Positions 1-10,771 of a stretch of 57,885 nucleotides of DNA are shown here, piece after piece. This stretch comes from Bipolaris cookei. Taxonomy: Eukaryota; Ascomycota; Dothideomycetes; Pleosporales; Pleosporaceae. The translations under genes were made by a program, and so were the position numbers. Position 1 is the stretch's first letter, and every line of letters starts with the position of its first letter. The notes under the pieces are model-generated. The model saw only the letters and a program-made list of their open reading frames with translations, had not been told where the DNA came from and searched no databases. The stretch covers positions 1 through 57,885 of the forward strand of contig NRSV01000105.1 in the NCBI GenBank assembly GCA_002286855.1, given 5' to 3'.

Positions 1-781
1 AAGATCTGCTTCGGTATATGGAGTTTGAATAGAGCGTTGTTGAGACATAACGCGTTGTAATGTCGATGTTGACCCGCTGGTGGAGTGTGAGCCACTCACT
101 TGTGAACCATGTTATGCATTAGTTATTATTAAGGTATATTCCTGCGGTTTTATCGCGAGGATGTTGTATCGTTCAAATCCTTATGTTACATGATAATCTT
201 TTCTATATTAGTATCAGATACTTGCTTATCTCTTTAGTTACGTTTTGGAATGAATTCGAGTAGTTTCTCCTGCAAAAAGATACACAATCCGATCGTTTCC
301 GAGACACCCTTTTATCAAAGGCAAACAGAATGATCTGGAAACAAACTCAGACTAAGTATCGCATGCGATGCGACGACTATTGATGTATGACTATACACAG
401 ATGCTCCTGGCGAAATGTTCTTCAAAATGTCCTCACTCCAACTTAAGAAGCGTGACAAAATCTGGTCTGTCCAAGATTACTACTATCTTGAAAGAAGATT
501 ATCACGTACCGGATGATGCAGCATATGCAATTCTCTCAACGCTCCAGTGCCGGCAGGTTGAGCTGGTGGATTGTAGGCCCCATTTCTGTCCGTTGATGGG
601 GAGAAGCAGTTGGAAGCATTTGGAGTGGATGCACAATGCAAACCTTCACGGCATGGAAGTGGGATGCATAGCAAATTCGCGAAGAATCTTTACGGCCATT
701 CATGGAGCTGAGAAAATAGGCATCTCTTTACGCAAACTGGACTAGATATATCTCCATCTCGGCACTGCACATCAGCCACTC
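1..781. other. Left-edge stretch with no convincing gene
   Basis: Mostly AT-rich non-coding sequence. A 125-codon plus-strand frame at 368-745 follows an ATG but has no recognisable domain, signal peptide or low-complexity bias, and ends 36 bp before the next gene. It may be a chance frame or the 5' leader of the 782 gene. The B-box-like bases near 170 have no A box at the right distance, so no tRNA is called. Confidence 0.4.
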
Positions 782-1996
782 ATGGCTCTGACGAAACGTG
801 AGCGCAGTGCTATGACTGTGACTAATAATAACATAGGACAGTTGGCAAAAAGGCTGAAAAATATTCATTTAGTTCAACAAACCAATAGATCTGGTGGCGG
901 CAATACAGCGGCCAACATCACAGATGACTATCAATCCAGCAGTCCCAGATCCCGCAATGGTGAGCAAAGATCGATCATCAATTACCCACCCACGAAATAC
1001 CACCGACCAACACATCGAGCCATGACCAGCGCGCAGAAACATGCAAAGCGGCAATATCTAGATGAACAAGTCCATTTCATCATCATCACGCGCAACAACA
1101 ACAGGCCAGACGCATACGGCACAGCCTCCACCACGCATGGCCCTCTAACATGGGCAACAGTAGCAAAAGCATACAACAAGATATACAACGTTTCCGTCAC
1201 CCCAGCAGCCATGGAGAAGCGAGTGAGACAGCATCGCGCTTCGTGGCTAGCAAACCACCCAAACTATCCAACTACAATCGTGTACGCGGAAAAAGGCAAC
1301 TCGCAAAAACCTCTTTATCCGGACTCTAGTGTTACGAAAGGTAGATACTGGGGTACGTATCGGCTTCTGGAGAAGGAGGCTGCGAATGAGCATATAGCAG
1401 GTCGGCTTCCACCAGATAAAATTCGCAACCAATCTGACATGCGCTACTACATCGAGCGCGGAACAGCAATCAACACCAGCGCCGTCACTATCGAGATTCT
1501 AGATGCGAATGGAGAAGCGGTTGGAGCTGTTAGTATCGACTGCCACGTTTTCCAAACAAGTTCTAGTATTCTCGGCCGATTTCGAAACAACGAATCTAAA
1601 CTGCAAGTCCAGCTAAATGGTTCGGCTGTAGCAGTCGTTCAGTACTATGTCCTTTGCATGTCCTCAGATGACCTTCCTCCATCACCGAATCACGAGATAA
1701 GTAGCGGAGTTTCGCTCGTGCAGCTTTACTGTCTCGCCGCGCAGTTGGAAGATGATCATGTGAAAGGGTTAGTACTGGATCACTGGCAGTTGCTAGCAGA
1801 TCGTGCTGAAGAAGTTGAGTTGGAACTTGATGAGCTTAATTTGCTGTTTGATTGTACGGAATATGGTGATCCGGCGCGTGAGTTTTGGGTGGAGACGGTA
1901 TGTGCGGCGGGGTTGAGTGAGGAGTTGCTTGCGATGGATGAGTGCGGGTCGGCGCTTGCTGGACATGTTCGAGACTTGATGTTATCTTACGCTTGA
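782..1996 (+). CDS. Uncharacterised protein with HTH-like N-terminal half and BTB-like C-terminal half
   Basis: Single-exon frame of 404 codons starting at the first in-frame ATG. Residues 1-90 are Ser/Asn-rich and look disordered. Residues about 92-170 hold a helix-rich block (around TWATVAKAYNKIYNV and AAMEKRVRQHRASW) like the Myb/SANT-type DNA-binding segments common in Pleosporales proteins. Residues about 235-340 (VTIEILDANGEAVGAVSID, then VQYYVLCMSSDDLPP and LVQLYCLAAQLEDDHVKGLV) have the strand-then-helix layout of a fungal BTB/POZ-like domain. The C-terminus is acidic and helical. This suggests a DNA-binding or chromatin-associated factor that dimerises through the BTB-like part, but no family was recognised with certainty and the function is inference. 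Codon use looks ordinary and the frame has no break, in contrast to the decayed sequence just downstream. Confidence 0.7.
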   Translation: MALTKRERSAMTVTNNNIGQLAKRLKNIHLVQQTNRSGGGNTAANITDDYQSSSPRSRNGEQRSIINYPPTKYHRPTHRAMTSAQKHAKRQYLDEQVHFIIITRNNNRPDAYGTASTTHGPLTWATVAKAYNKIYNVSVTPAAMEKRVRQHRASWLANHPNYPTTIVYAEKGNSQKPLYPDSSVTKGRYWGTYRLLEKEAANEHIAGRLPPDKIRNQSDMRYYIERGTAINTSAVTIEILDANGEAVGAVSIDCHVFQTSSSILGRFRNNESKLQVQLNGSAVAVVQYYVLCMSSDDLPPSPNHEISSGVSLVQLYCLAAQLEDDHVKGLVLDHWQLLADRAEEVELELDELNLLFDCTEYGDPAREFWVETVCAAGLSEELLAMDECGSALAGHVRDLMLSYA

Positions 1997-2650
1997 ACGC
2001 TGATGATTTCAATGACTGATTTCTTCCACGCTTGAGAATTAATAAGCACAGCATTTATCTGCACCTCTAGCCGGAAACCTACACTCATACCAAAATCCCA
2101 TTCTGCATGCTTTCCATACCTCAGACTCATCAATCAACCACCCCCAAAAATGACCTCCACCACTCCATCCATCTTAGTCTATAGCATCACCACCGCATCA
2201 GCCCTTCAAGCGCCTCAAAAAAGCTTCTCTACACTCACCAATAACCCTGCATCTCGATAGCTTTCGGTAGACTCCTAAAGCCTAGTCATATACATCGCGC
2301 CCACCTCAAAAGTCGCTACAATCGACCTTGACCGCCTTCGCACCTTCTTACACCAAAGGCATTAAAGCGCACTCGCCCTAAAACTTCTCTTCCGATGATA
2401 TATCTTAGAATAGATTAGAGTGTTGCTGATGTCAAACCCTTGCACCTCAGCATTGTCTGAGAGCTTTTCAAGCTCCCGAAATAGATGGCCAGTTCGAGTG
2501 GTGCGTTATAGAAGAAATAATCTTGGCCTAACACCTCGTGAAATATTGTTTGTGAGCATTCAAAGACGGACACAACATCTGAATGTTTAACAGGTATGCC
2601 TCCCGGAGCAGCGCCGATAAACGCCGAGAAACTCTGGAGGCATACTACCC
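1997..2650. other. Stretch without a supported gene
   Basis: Contains short frames only. An ATG at 2150 opens 37 codons before a stop, and the following sequence keeps a pyrimidine-rich, gene-like look with frequent stops, so it may be eroded coding DNA. Nothing could be assigned. Confidence 0.4.
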
Positions 2651-3391
2651 TTGGCACAAGGAAGTCCAATCGGAGATTGGCTGTCTTCAAAAACCAAACC
2701 GGCCCGGAGTCCAATGATCCGAAACATCAGAAGCATCTTGTCCATATCGTCGCAAGCCTGCCGCATATCATTTAACTATTTGCCCTCTGTCTTGCTTACA
2801 GGGTCACATGCGACTGCCGCGGCCGTGGATTTAAGGTATGGACGGGACATCGACACTGTCTCTCAATAGCTTGTCCGCATTGGGTATAGCAAGGGGAAGA
2901 CTACCGAATGTGATGAAGAGTACTCCGACCGTGATTCAGAATACGTACCAGTCCGACGCCTGCCCGACACAATGGACAGATTTACCCCGCTTGGCACGTG
3001 ATTTCACCTAAACTCGACAACCGCTGGACGTGACTGGAGCGACGGAAATTTCTCTGTTGTACCAGGATCCCATCTTATTACTCCCCTATTGACCGGCATG
3101 CATCACTGTAACGAATATCGACTTGGTTCGTTAGAGCTCTGATGCCTACGCGATAGCTTGGATGCAAAGCCATACGCCAGTACTTCTGCCAACGCTGCGC
3201 TGCCATCCATAGGGAATGCAGGCAACATCAACAAGGACCATATTCACTCGCTTGACGAACATCCAAATTGGAGCTTGTTCGAACTATGCAGTTTGCATCC
3301 AGTAATGGCCTCGTGCCTCAATCACCAAACGCTGCAGTTAAGGCGAGCAATCCGCCTTCTAGATCAGTACCTATCAACGTTTCTCTGCTAA
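2651..3391 (+). pseudogene. Probable relic of a protein-coding gene (frame kept, several stops)
   Basis: One plus-strand frame runs through 247 codons with only three internal stops, at 2867 (TAG), 2999 (TGA) and 3140 (TGA), before TAA at 3389; random sequence would give about a dozen. Between the stops the translation has a natural composition, including an acidic segment (TECDEEYSDRDSEYVPV) and a stretch with PGSHLITPLLTG. TAG can derive from CAG, and TGA from CGA or TGG, by the transitions typical of RIP. No family was recognised, and the 5' part cannot be traced because two other frames are also open around 2600-2740. It could be a gene degraded by RIP; an alternative is chance. Confidence 0.4.
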
Positions 3392-3978
3392 TACTGAGGC
3401 ATACCATTCCACCTGCTGCGCTATAAACGCCATGTTCAAAGTGAATGGCGAGGTTGATTCGCGCAGAATATCAATGATGCACGCAATTGCAGCATATGAC
3501 ATGGTAGTGGAGTCCCTTCCTGTCAAAGATCGCAACCTTAATTTTACGCTCCACGAGATCCAATACGTTGTACAGCATCTCCATCTACTTAGAAGCTGCC
3601 AGCTAGTGCGCTTGCTTGTTCCCTGAGATGCTCAAGGAAGGGCCTCCTCGCGGATTTCCGTAATCCTCGAGGCAATGGCGTACATGCGTGTAAACAGAAC
3701 TATCAAGGGCTGTCCTAGCCACCAGGGAACCGCTCTTTAATAGGACGACTGATTAGAGTTTTTTTTTGTTTCATTTGCTTGGCGTCTTGTTTCTGGAACT
3801 CTTGCCTTGGTTCAACGCGGCTGAAATACAACATAAGCCGGACATTTCAGGCCATAGCCCGATACACTGTCAAGATGGAACTGCCTTGTATGCCCCTCCC
3901 CAGATGGTTTATAGTCTGATCGTGTCCCCAAAAACTCTTCCCCACATCCACTTCATTGCAAACGTCTCTACCAAAACA
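3392..3978. other. Promoter-side stretch before the MFS gene
   Basis: No supported gene. A 64-codon frame at 3432-3626 could be a further piece of the relic upstream. A run of nine T lies near 3760, and the region just before the transporter ATG is AC-rich like a fungal 5' leader. Confidence 0.35.
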
Positions 3979-5892
3979 ATGGCGGAAACCAAGGGGCCAC
4001 ATATCAGTACGACCGCGGAGCATGCCGTAAGTACTAATCTCCAAACTTTGTTTCACCCTCACCTTCTCACATGATTATAGTCCAACAGCAATGTTGTGTC
4101 AGAAATCGCCATTGTCGCAGGTTCGGAGGCAATTGCAGAAGCCAGATTGAAAGAGCCCGTCAAGCTCTTCACAAGCTCGGCTATCCTACTTTACATTTGC
4201 GGGTTTGTTGGCTTCTTTTGCTCCACCTGCAACGGATTTGATGGCTCCATGTTCGGCGCTCTTCTCACCAACAAACCATTCAAGGAATACTATAATGTCC
4301 AAAGTACTGGTGCGTGGGCTGGTATCGTGACATCGATGTATCAGATAGGGGGAGTTGTCATGCTTCCTTTCATCGGCCCGGCTTGTGATACCTGGGGCCG
4401 CAGGGTCGGTATGGTTATCGGAGGCACTATTGGCTGCATCGGTGTAATTATCCAAGCGACTTCTCCTGCTTCGAGCCCTGTAGGCCAATGTAAGTCGATC
4501 CAACCGACAAGGGCGAGTGCGTATTTCACTAACTTTTCGATCAGTCATGGGTAGCCGTTTTCTGCTTGGATTTGCCGTACCGATAATGTCGACTGCTGGA
4601 CCCGTGTACGTCATCGAAACTGCGCATCTGTCTCATCGCAGTGTCATAACTGGTCTTTACAATACTTTCTGGTCTGTTGGATCACTTCTTGCAGCCGGCG
4701 TTACGCGTGGATCTGCGGGTCTTGCAGGCAATCGATCCTGGAGAATTTCCGTGTGGCTCCAGATGCTCTTTCCAGGTCTTCTCGTTGTACTACCCTTGTT
4801 CTTACCCGTAAGCTGCATTGACCAAGGCGCTGAGATGTACGTATACTGACTGTGTCAAAGGAATCGCCTCCCTGGCTTTACACTCGTAGCAAACAGACAG
4901 AGGCCAAGAAAATTCTTTCAAAGTATCATGGCTATGGCAACGAAGATAGCATATGGGTCTCCATGCAAGTCCACGAGTATGACATCTATCTAAACATGGA
5001 TGGAGGCGATAGGCGCTGGTGGGATTATAGCTCTCTTTTCATGAGCCGCCCAGCCCGCTACCGTCTTGCTTGTAACTGCGCGGTTTCTATCTTTGCGCAA
5101 TGGGCAGGAAATGACGCTTGTTGGAAAGGGCTCTCTTACCCCTCAGCAAGCATTGCGAGTTTGTTTATCGTTCTTTGTTTGAGTTTGTCAAACTATCTTC
5201 TTGTTTCCATCTCATTATCTATCAGGTGATGGGATGGATCCTTTGTCTTCTTATAATATTTAAAGAGTCTCTTATGGTAGATAGAGAATATTATGCCTTC
5301 GGTTCAACAGCGCTGTCGACTACTTCATTGCTGGAGTGCTCGAATGTGCAGGCGTTACGTCAGAGATCAAGCAAATGAATATCAACCTAGGCAAGAGCTG
5401 CATGCAACTTATCTTTGTAAGTTTTCTGGTCTCAAATACGGTATTCATTCTAACAAAGTGCAATAGGCCGTCATTGGTACTGCGTTCGTTGACAAGCTCG
5501 GCCGCCGGCCCATGTTGATAGGAACATTCAGTATCACCAGCTTCTTCTGGGTTGCTGCTATTGTAGCAGTCTCGTATCAGAACAGTCACCACAGTATCCC
5601 TGCTGGCAATGCCTTTGTTGCGCTAGTGTTTCTCTTCAACGCCGTCTTCGCCTTTGGTGTTACGCCGCTCCAAGCGCTCTATCCAGTCGAGGTGCTCTCT
5701 TTCGAAATACGAGCCAAAGGCATGGCATTCTCGCAGGTTGCGCTCCAAGCGGCTATGTTGATCAACCAATTCGCGTATCCTGTCGCTTTGAAGAATATCG
5801 GCTGGAGGCTTTGTATTGTCTTCGCGTGTTGGTGCCCTGTCCAGGCATTTGTTGTCTGGATCTTCATCCCAGACCAAGAACCGTACTCTTGA
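3979..5892 (+). CDS. MFS sugar-transporter-family protein, interrupted near the C-terminus
   Basis: Exons by splice sites and frame: 3979-4026, 4081-4489, 4545-4807, 4861-5225, 5311-5416, 5467-5892, giving 538 residues. Plasma-membrane, about 12-TM sugar/H+ symporter type (lactose-permease/hexose group). Family motifs seen: CDTWGRRVG after TM2, the PESPRWL site present as PESPPWL (Arg replaced by Pro), DKLGRRPML after TM8, and YPVEVLSFEIRAKG. Oddities: exon 4 carries about 37 codons (5112-5225) absent from what this family normally has between AGND and AVDYF. The frame then stops at 5890-5892, while the usual tail (KNRTLEEINEIFNAP) continues in another frame to 6001. Relative to the family consensus two bases seem missing near 5872-5876. 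The gene may be newly inactivated or may make a truncated tail. Confidence 0.75.
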
Positions 5893-6001
5893 AGAAATCA
5901 ACGAAATCTTCAATGCGCCGAATCCGAGGAACGCATCACTTATGAAGAAGAAGCTTGCTGTTGATGGACAGGGAAATGTCCTTGAGCTTGAGAAGATCTA
6001 A

Positions 6002-6418
6002 CTACGAGGATGTCGCTTGTCTGGCTCTCTTTTGTGAAGTCTCGGACGATGGTCAATACGTCGCTCATCGATCGAGTCTGAAGGGTGTTAACTCTTGTTT
6101 GCAGATTTCTATCACACGATGATTTTGAGATCTTCTAGTGGTTTGCTTTCAGTTCACACCTCAATCTGTTCCTTCATCATGACATTTATTCGGCATTCGA
6201 ACATTCATGATATCGTATTCCATAATGACTTTTTTGAATTACAAAAAAAGTGAAACAAAGAACACATACATTGGCGTCTCGAAGTTGAGGTCCACAAATA
6301 CACCAACACCAACACCAAGTTCCTACAGCTTCCTTTCCCATTCTCACTAATACCAAAGCAAGATGCCTATCCTCCTTTCAGAACATGAAAAAATTACCAT
6401 ACTCGTGAGTCTTCTATA
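6002..6418. other. Convergent 3' region
   Basis: Lies between the end of the transporter and the end of the minus-strand relic. AT-rich with A and T runs near 6228-6250. An ATG at 6363 opens a few codons and then a GTGAGT donor-like site, but no continuing exon was found. Confidence 0.4.
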
Positions 6419-7217
6419 CTAGAGCTCACTAGGCCCATACATATCCTGGGCAACCTTGCCCGCCTCTCAAATAGCATCCTGCTTCCCGGTTCCCGACGCA
6501 TCTCGCGCCCATCGCAAAGCAGCCTTTGCCTTCTCCAGACGACTCTCTATCTCCAGGACCTTCTTTTCTGCATCCAACATTTCAGGCGACGAGTTCTCTT
6601 CCCTCAACTTGCTGAAACCAGTGGGATTTTGCGCGGGTGGTGGGTATGATGTAGTTGTTTGGGGTAGTTGCGGGATCGTAGAAGCCAGACATCGGGTGTG
6701 AAGAGGTTGAAGTGAGGAGACCTTGGCTCTGAGATGAGGGATTAAGGGGGAGGAGTTAGGGGGAAGGGTTAGTAGAATCAGAATGCAACGCTTCTCCACC
6801 TACCATTTGTATGTCCATGTCCTGGTCAGACTCTCCTTCTGCATCAATGCCTGGGACTGGATACCCAAGTACGTGGGCGTAGTCTTCGTTTTCGTCCAGG
6901 AAGATCTTGCGGGCAACGTCGGAGCGTTTACTCAGCGTCTTCCATGACAACGGCTTCTTCAGCTACTCTTGGAACTTCTCGTTGAACTCGTCAGTCACTT
7001 CATCACAATCTTTCGGGCCTGTGGTACCGGGAACAAGGTTGTCGTGACAGTGGATTATGAAGCGATCTTGTTCAGACACAGACTGAGGACGTGAGAGCCA
7101 TAGACGCGTATAGAGCAGTTAAGAGACAGTAAGCTCGGCAGTAACTAAAGCAAGTCGTTGACGTGGTGCTTTTGTTGCAATAACACGTGTATCTTTGGTG
7201 TTGTTTGAAGACGACAT
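6419..7217 (-). pseudogene. Decayed gene of unknown family with RIP-type stops and a frameshift
   Basis: Reading from an ATG at 7217 the frame holds a natural-looking protein broken by TAA at 7121-7119 and TAG at 6965-6963. Between them lies HCHDNLVPGTTGPKDCDEV, after them SDVARKIFLDENEDYAHVLG. A normal intron follows (donor GTAGGT at 6803, CTAAC branch, acceptor at 6729), then PMSGFYDPATTPNNYIIP. A shift of frame around 6645 is needed to reach a coiled-coil tail (EKKVLEIESRLEKAKAALRW), which meets TGA at 6469-6467 and reads on to 6419. All three stops are one C-to-T or G-to-A step from a sense codon. Retained intron plus retained composition argue for a genuine former gene; the family is not recognised. 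Confidence 0.6.
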
Positions 7218-8118
7218 GGTGACTTCTTTGATGTTATTTTGGTCAGTGTTGTCAGTACCGATCTCAGAATCTTCTGAGAGAGGTTTGAAGGCGGCTTCAT
7301 ATTTTGACGTTACCGTACGGCGAGAGGCTTGTGACCTACTTTTCTGTGTTTAATGATATGACTTCAAACTATCGATTCTTGCACTGGGGGGTCTCGGTCG
7401 ACACTTGAGGTAATGTTTGTGGTAGAAGATTCCTGACAAAGGGGCGATCGGGGTTTTTATCTGAACGCGAAATCGAAGTGAGTGCGTGAAATATTGTGAT
7501 CACGTGTAAGCCAAATTCACAGTGACTAGTATATTGTGAAACTGAAACAAAAACGGCTAGATTTCATGGTGAATAGTAGTCAGGTGAGCTTTTGATCCGG
7601 TTGCCTGAGTCCACGTAGGAAGGAAAATGAAGGTGATGACTACCATGTAAACTAGCGGTCAAAGTGCCGCCAAACGCGAGCTCGTGATGATCTTTTGATT
7701 CATAAACTGAGTGAATCAGGCACATATCTTGATACTTGTGGGAGTAAAATGAGCGTTTGATCATTTGATCATTTCATATCAACGGTATCACAGCACTCGC
7801 TTATCGTCGGAATCACCACCTAAAGATGTGATTAGCATACCAAAAATAAGAGGGGATACTACACAGCACATCAGAAACAATTCTTTCACATAGCCAGATC
7901 TTCTTGCAACTGTTCCGAGATATCTCTATCACCAAGGCAAGCATCCAGTCGCTTCAGATAAGCCATCTCGAATGGAACACAACATATACACATTTCAAAG
8001 TTGAAGGGATCATCTATAGTTCATTCCATGGAGCGCTTTCATAGCGCATCAGTGGTATCTAAAAAGCAGGCTAGGGTATCTAGAGTAAGAGAGACGCGAT
8101 GATTCAGTCGGGACGCAC
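7218..8118. other. Gene-free stretch
   Basis: Upstream of the broken minus-strand gene and downstream of the GH128 gene. AT-rich, with no frame of convincing composition and no repeat noticed. Confidence 0.5.
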
Positions 8119-9090
8119 CTACAACATGCTGAAAACCGTAGTACATACGGCTAGAGCGGCCATCATTCCAACGCTGACACGGAGTCCGCTTCCAGCATCC
8201 TCCGCTGCACCCTCTCCCTTCTGTCCCTCCTCAAATCCATCTCCCATATAAAGTGCTCCCAGTTCTGTAAGACCGCCATCATCATCGAACAATGCTACTC
8301 CATCGCCGGTCCATTCATTCGCGTCGTCAATCCTGAACGCGCCAAACCATGCATATCTCTCGACATTTTCCTCGCCATCGAGGTAGGGTAGTGTCTGGTT
8401 CATCATATCCACGGTGTTGTCTGCGTCCTGCTGGGGTAGTGCCATTTCCGTGATCCAGAGCTTGAGCGGTACGCTTCGTGATGTGTTGGTGTTGTAGAAC
8501 TCGTCTAGGGTGCCTAGCCAGCCCGCAAGGCCATCAAAAGCACCGTACCAATGCACTGCCACAAAGTCGGCTGGGCAACCATTCTCAGGGTCAGTATCAT
8601 AGCAAGACTCGTTAAATCGACGTAACCAGTCAAGACCGTTTGGACTGCCAGTTGTGCTAGGGTGGCTGATCAACCATTTTCGTCCTCCACTATCTCCATT
8701 GCGAAAGGGAACGACGTAATCGATATAAGCTTTGGCGGCATCTTCGGGGCTTATGCTGCTTCCGCCACTGCCTTCTGAGCCATCCGGTTCATTAAATGAC
8801 AGCAAATGTTTGCTACTCTCTGGCAGACCTCGTATTACACGCTCAGTTTGTTGATCCTTGGTGGCGTCGATACCATGAATCATAGGCACGAACTCAAGCC
8901 GGCCAGCCGGGATAAGATCGCTGTTTGGGTATGGTGACCAGTTGTAGTACCATGATAGTGGTGAGGTGTCGGAGGTGAGAAGTCGATTATCAGACTTATG
9001 CGAGTCGCCAATGAATGCAAAACCACGTTTTGACTGTTGTGCAAGCGCTGTTGTAGCGAGTAGCGAAAGAACACTAGTGGTGAGTGTCAT
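8119..9090 (-). CDS. Secreted GPI-anchored GH128-type glycoside hydrolase (Asl1-like catalytic core)
   Basis: Single exon, 323 residues when started at the ATG at 9090, which opens a signal peptide (MTLTTSVLSLLATTALAQQ); the frame runs further upstream, but that would bury the signal. The mature part shows the Asl1/GH128 pattern: FIGDSH, LSWYYNWSPYPNS, FVPMIHG, LSFNEPDGS with one likely catalytic Glu, FVAVHWYGAFDG, LWITEMALPQQDADN with the second, and VERYAWFGAF. Such enzymes act on beta-1,3-glucan in the wall or outside the cell. The last about 25 residues are hydrophobic after a small-residue site (DAGSG), which fits GPI anchoring. No Ser/Thr-rich stalk is seen, so the enzyme should sit close to the membrane. 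The family is clear; the substrate is by analogy. Confidence 0.88.
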   Translation of the reverse strand: MTLTTSVLSLLATTALAQQSKRGFAFIGDSHKSDNRLLTSDTSPLSWYYNWSPYPNSDLIPAGRLEFVPMIHGIDATKDQQTERVIRGLPESSKHLLSFNEPDGSEGSGGSSISPEDAAKAYIDYVVPFRNGDSGGRKWLISHPSTTGSPNGLDWLRRFNESCYDTDPENGCPADFVAVHWYGAFDGLAGWLGTLDEFYNTNTSRSVPLKLWITEMALPQQDADNTVDMMNQTLPYLDGEENVERYAWFGAFRIDDANEWTGDGVALFDDDGGLTELGALYMGDGFEEGQKGEGAAEDAGSGLRVSVGMMAALAVCTTVFSML

Positions 9091-9974
9091 TTGTTGTTTG
9101 TGTTGTCTGGGTGGGTGTAGGCGAGGCATGTTGGTACTTGTGGAATCACAGATTGGATATCCACAAAAGCTTTGCTTATGTTTCCAAGAAGAGAGATATC
9201 TGAGAAAAGACAATTGACAACAGATCCCAGCGTATACCTTAGCTCTTATCTTTCCACACATGTTGCGGCGAGGTACATGCCCATGCTGGGCTCGTGCCGG
9301 GCTCGTGCTGGGCTTGCGTCATTGGTCATGGGAAAGTTGGCCAGCCCGGCTGGAGCAAGGCGGCGCAAGATATGACGAACGACAAGAGACGTAGGATCAG
9401 CAGCTATGTACCTCAATGGAGCAATTCAGACCAACTGGGGCCGTAAAACAGCCATTGAGCGGTAGGAATGCACCGATATTTATCCTCGACTTGCCAAAAG
9501 CCATGTGGCACGCTAGGCCCAAAGGGGGATAATGTACGTCCATCCAGCCGTCTGGATGTTAGTACAAAGAGGTATAGACCAAAGTTTCAATACAAAAGTA
9601 GCTTCTAATTCACTTAGAAAGCTATACTATAGTGATTCGTGCATTCATTACAAGTATCATAGTTCTGTACGTCAGTCTCCCTGCGGCACGAGGTGTGGAT
9701 ATGGCGGTCGCAGAATCTCGGATCGGAGGATGTCACGATGGAGAAGTACAAAAGTGGCGACGACATTGGCATAGGCGCATACGGTATCGATGTTTGTGTG
9801 AACCAGGCCTTGGCCCTATTTATTTCATGGACCAGACACCGTAGAAATCGAAGTGCCATATCATGCATACATGATGAGTGTGAAAGACCCTAAAGATTCA
9901 TCGCTCATTTGACTCCAAACCGTGCCCATGCCTTGACCTTTTTCTTCGCCGCAACATCACCATCCTTATTTCCT
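9091..9974. other. Intergenic region upstream of GH128 and downstream of rpl17
   Basis: No supported gene. GC-richer near 9280-9370, with the words gctcgtgc and gggctcgtgc repeated in tandem at 9289-9315. Several overlapping short frames at 9532-9893 on both strands look accidental. Confidence 0.5.
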
Positions 9975-10771
9975 CTATTCCTCAGAGGCGGTGATGGCTT
10001 TGCGGACAGCACGGCCACGCTGCCTGGAGTTCAAGCGGCGCTCGAGAGTCTGGGGACCCTTCTGGACGACCTCGGCACCTTCGGTGAGGATAAGCTCGAT
10101 GTGGGAGGGGTTGGACATGTATGGGTTGATCTGTTCATGTTAGGAAAGTTTACGCGATTCGTTTTGGTGTACGTACACGACCGTGAGCACGGTAAGTGCG
10201 CCTTCGCTGCTTGGGAGCCTGGTTGACCTGGATGTGCTTGATGATCAGGTTGCTGGTGTCGAGGCCCTTGGTGTCGGCGTTGGCCTCAGCGTTCTTGAGG
10301 AGACCGATGAGGATCTCAGCGGACTTGACGGGCCAACGGGCCTTGGAGACACCAAAAGCCTTGCCTGCTCAAGTCAGCGTGCGTTCCTGCAATCGCCAAA
10401 ACAAACTCCATCTAATCTCCAAGTCCCCATCTCTTGTATACGTCCTCCCATCGCGCCAATGCGCCAATCGTTCTCAGGGCCACTTACCCTGAGCAGTGCG
10501 TCCAGTGCTGCCAGCGTACCGCCTCATAGGAACGGCCTCCTTGTGCTCCAGGACATTTCCGAGGTAGGTAAGGGCGCGCTCGAGCTTCCAGCCGTTGACA
10601 GCCTGAGCGGTCTCGCGGGTGTTCTTGAAGGAAACGCGGAGGTAGCTGCCGCGGGCGCGGGCAGACTTTGCGCCGTCAATGGAGGTTGCTCCGTAGCGAA
10701 CCTGTAAAAATTAATTCCATATCCGAGTCGCAAAGGTCAATGATGCATCGTGGCAATGGCAGACGTACCAT
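9975..10771 (-). CDS. rpl17: 60S ribosomal protein L17 (uL22 family)
   Basis: Four exons on the minus strand: 10771-10769, 10701-10488, 10364-10177 and 10130-9975, summing to 187 codons including the stop (186 residues). The protein begins MVRYGATSIDGAKSARARGS and carries the uL22 core (FKNTRETAQAVNGWKLERAL, GRTAQGKAFG, KQRRRTYRAHGRINPYM), the normal length and sequence for fungal L17 of the large subunit, which lines the exit tunnel. The first exon is only the ATG, spliced to GTT by a 67-bp intron (GTACGT to ACAG), a layout frequent in highly expressed ribosomal genes. The other introns are 123 and 46 bp. It is transcribed away from fibrillarin. Confidence 0.96.

Noticed and set aside
160..185. 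GTTCAAATCC, a tRNA B-box-like word
   Set aside because: No A box upstream and no cloverleaf can be folded.
2000..2030. CTGATGAT followed by CTGA, possible box C/D RNA
   Set aside because: The boxes are only about 15 nt apart, too close for a guide RNA, and no closing stem is seen.
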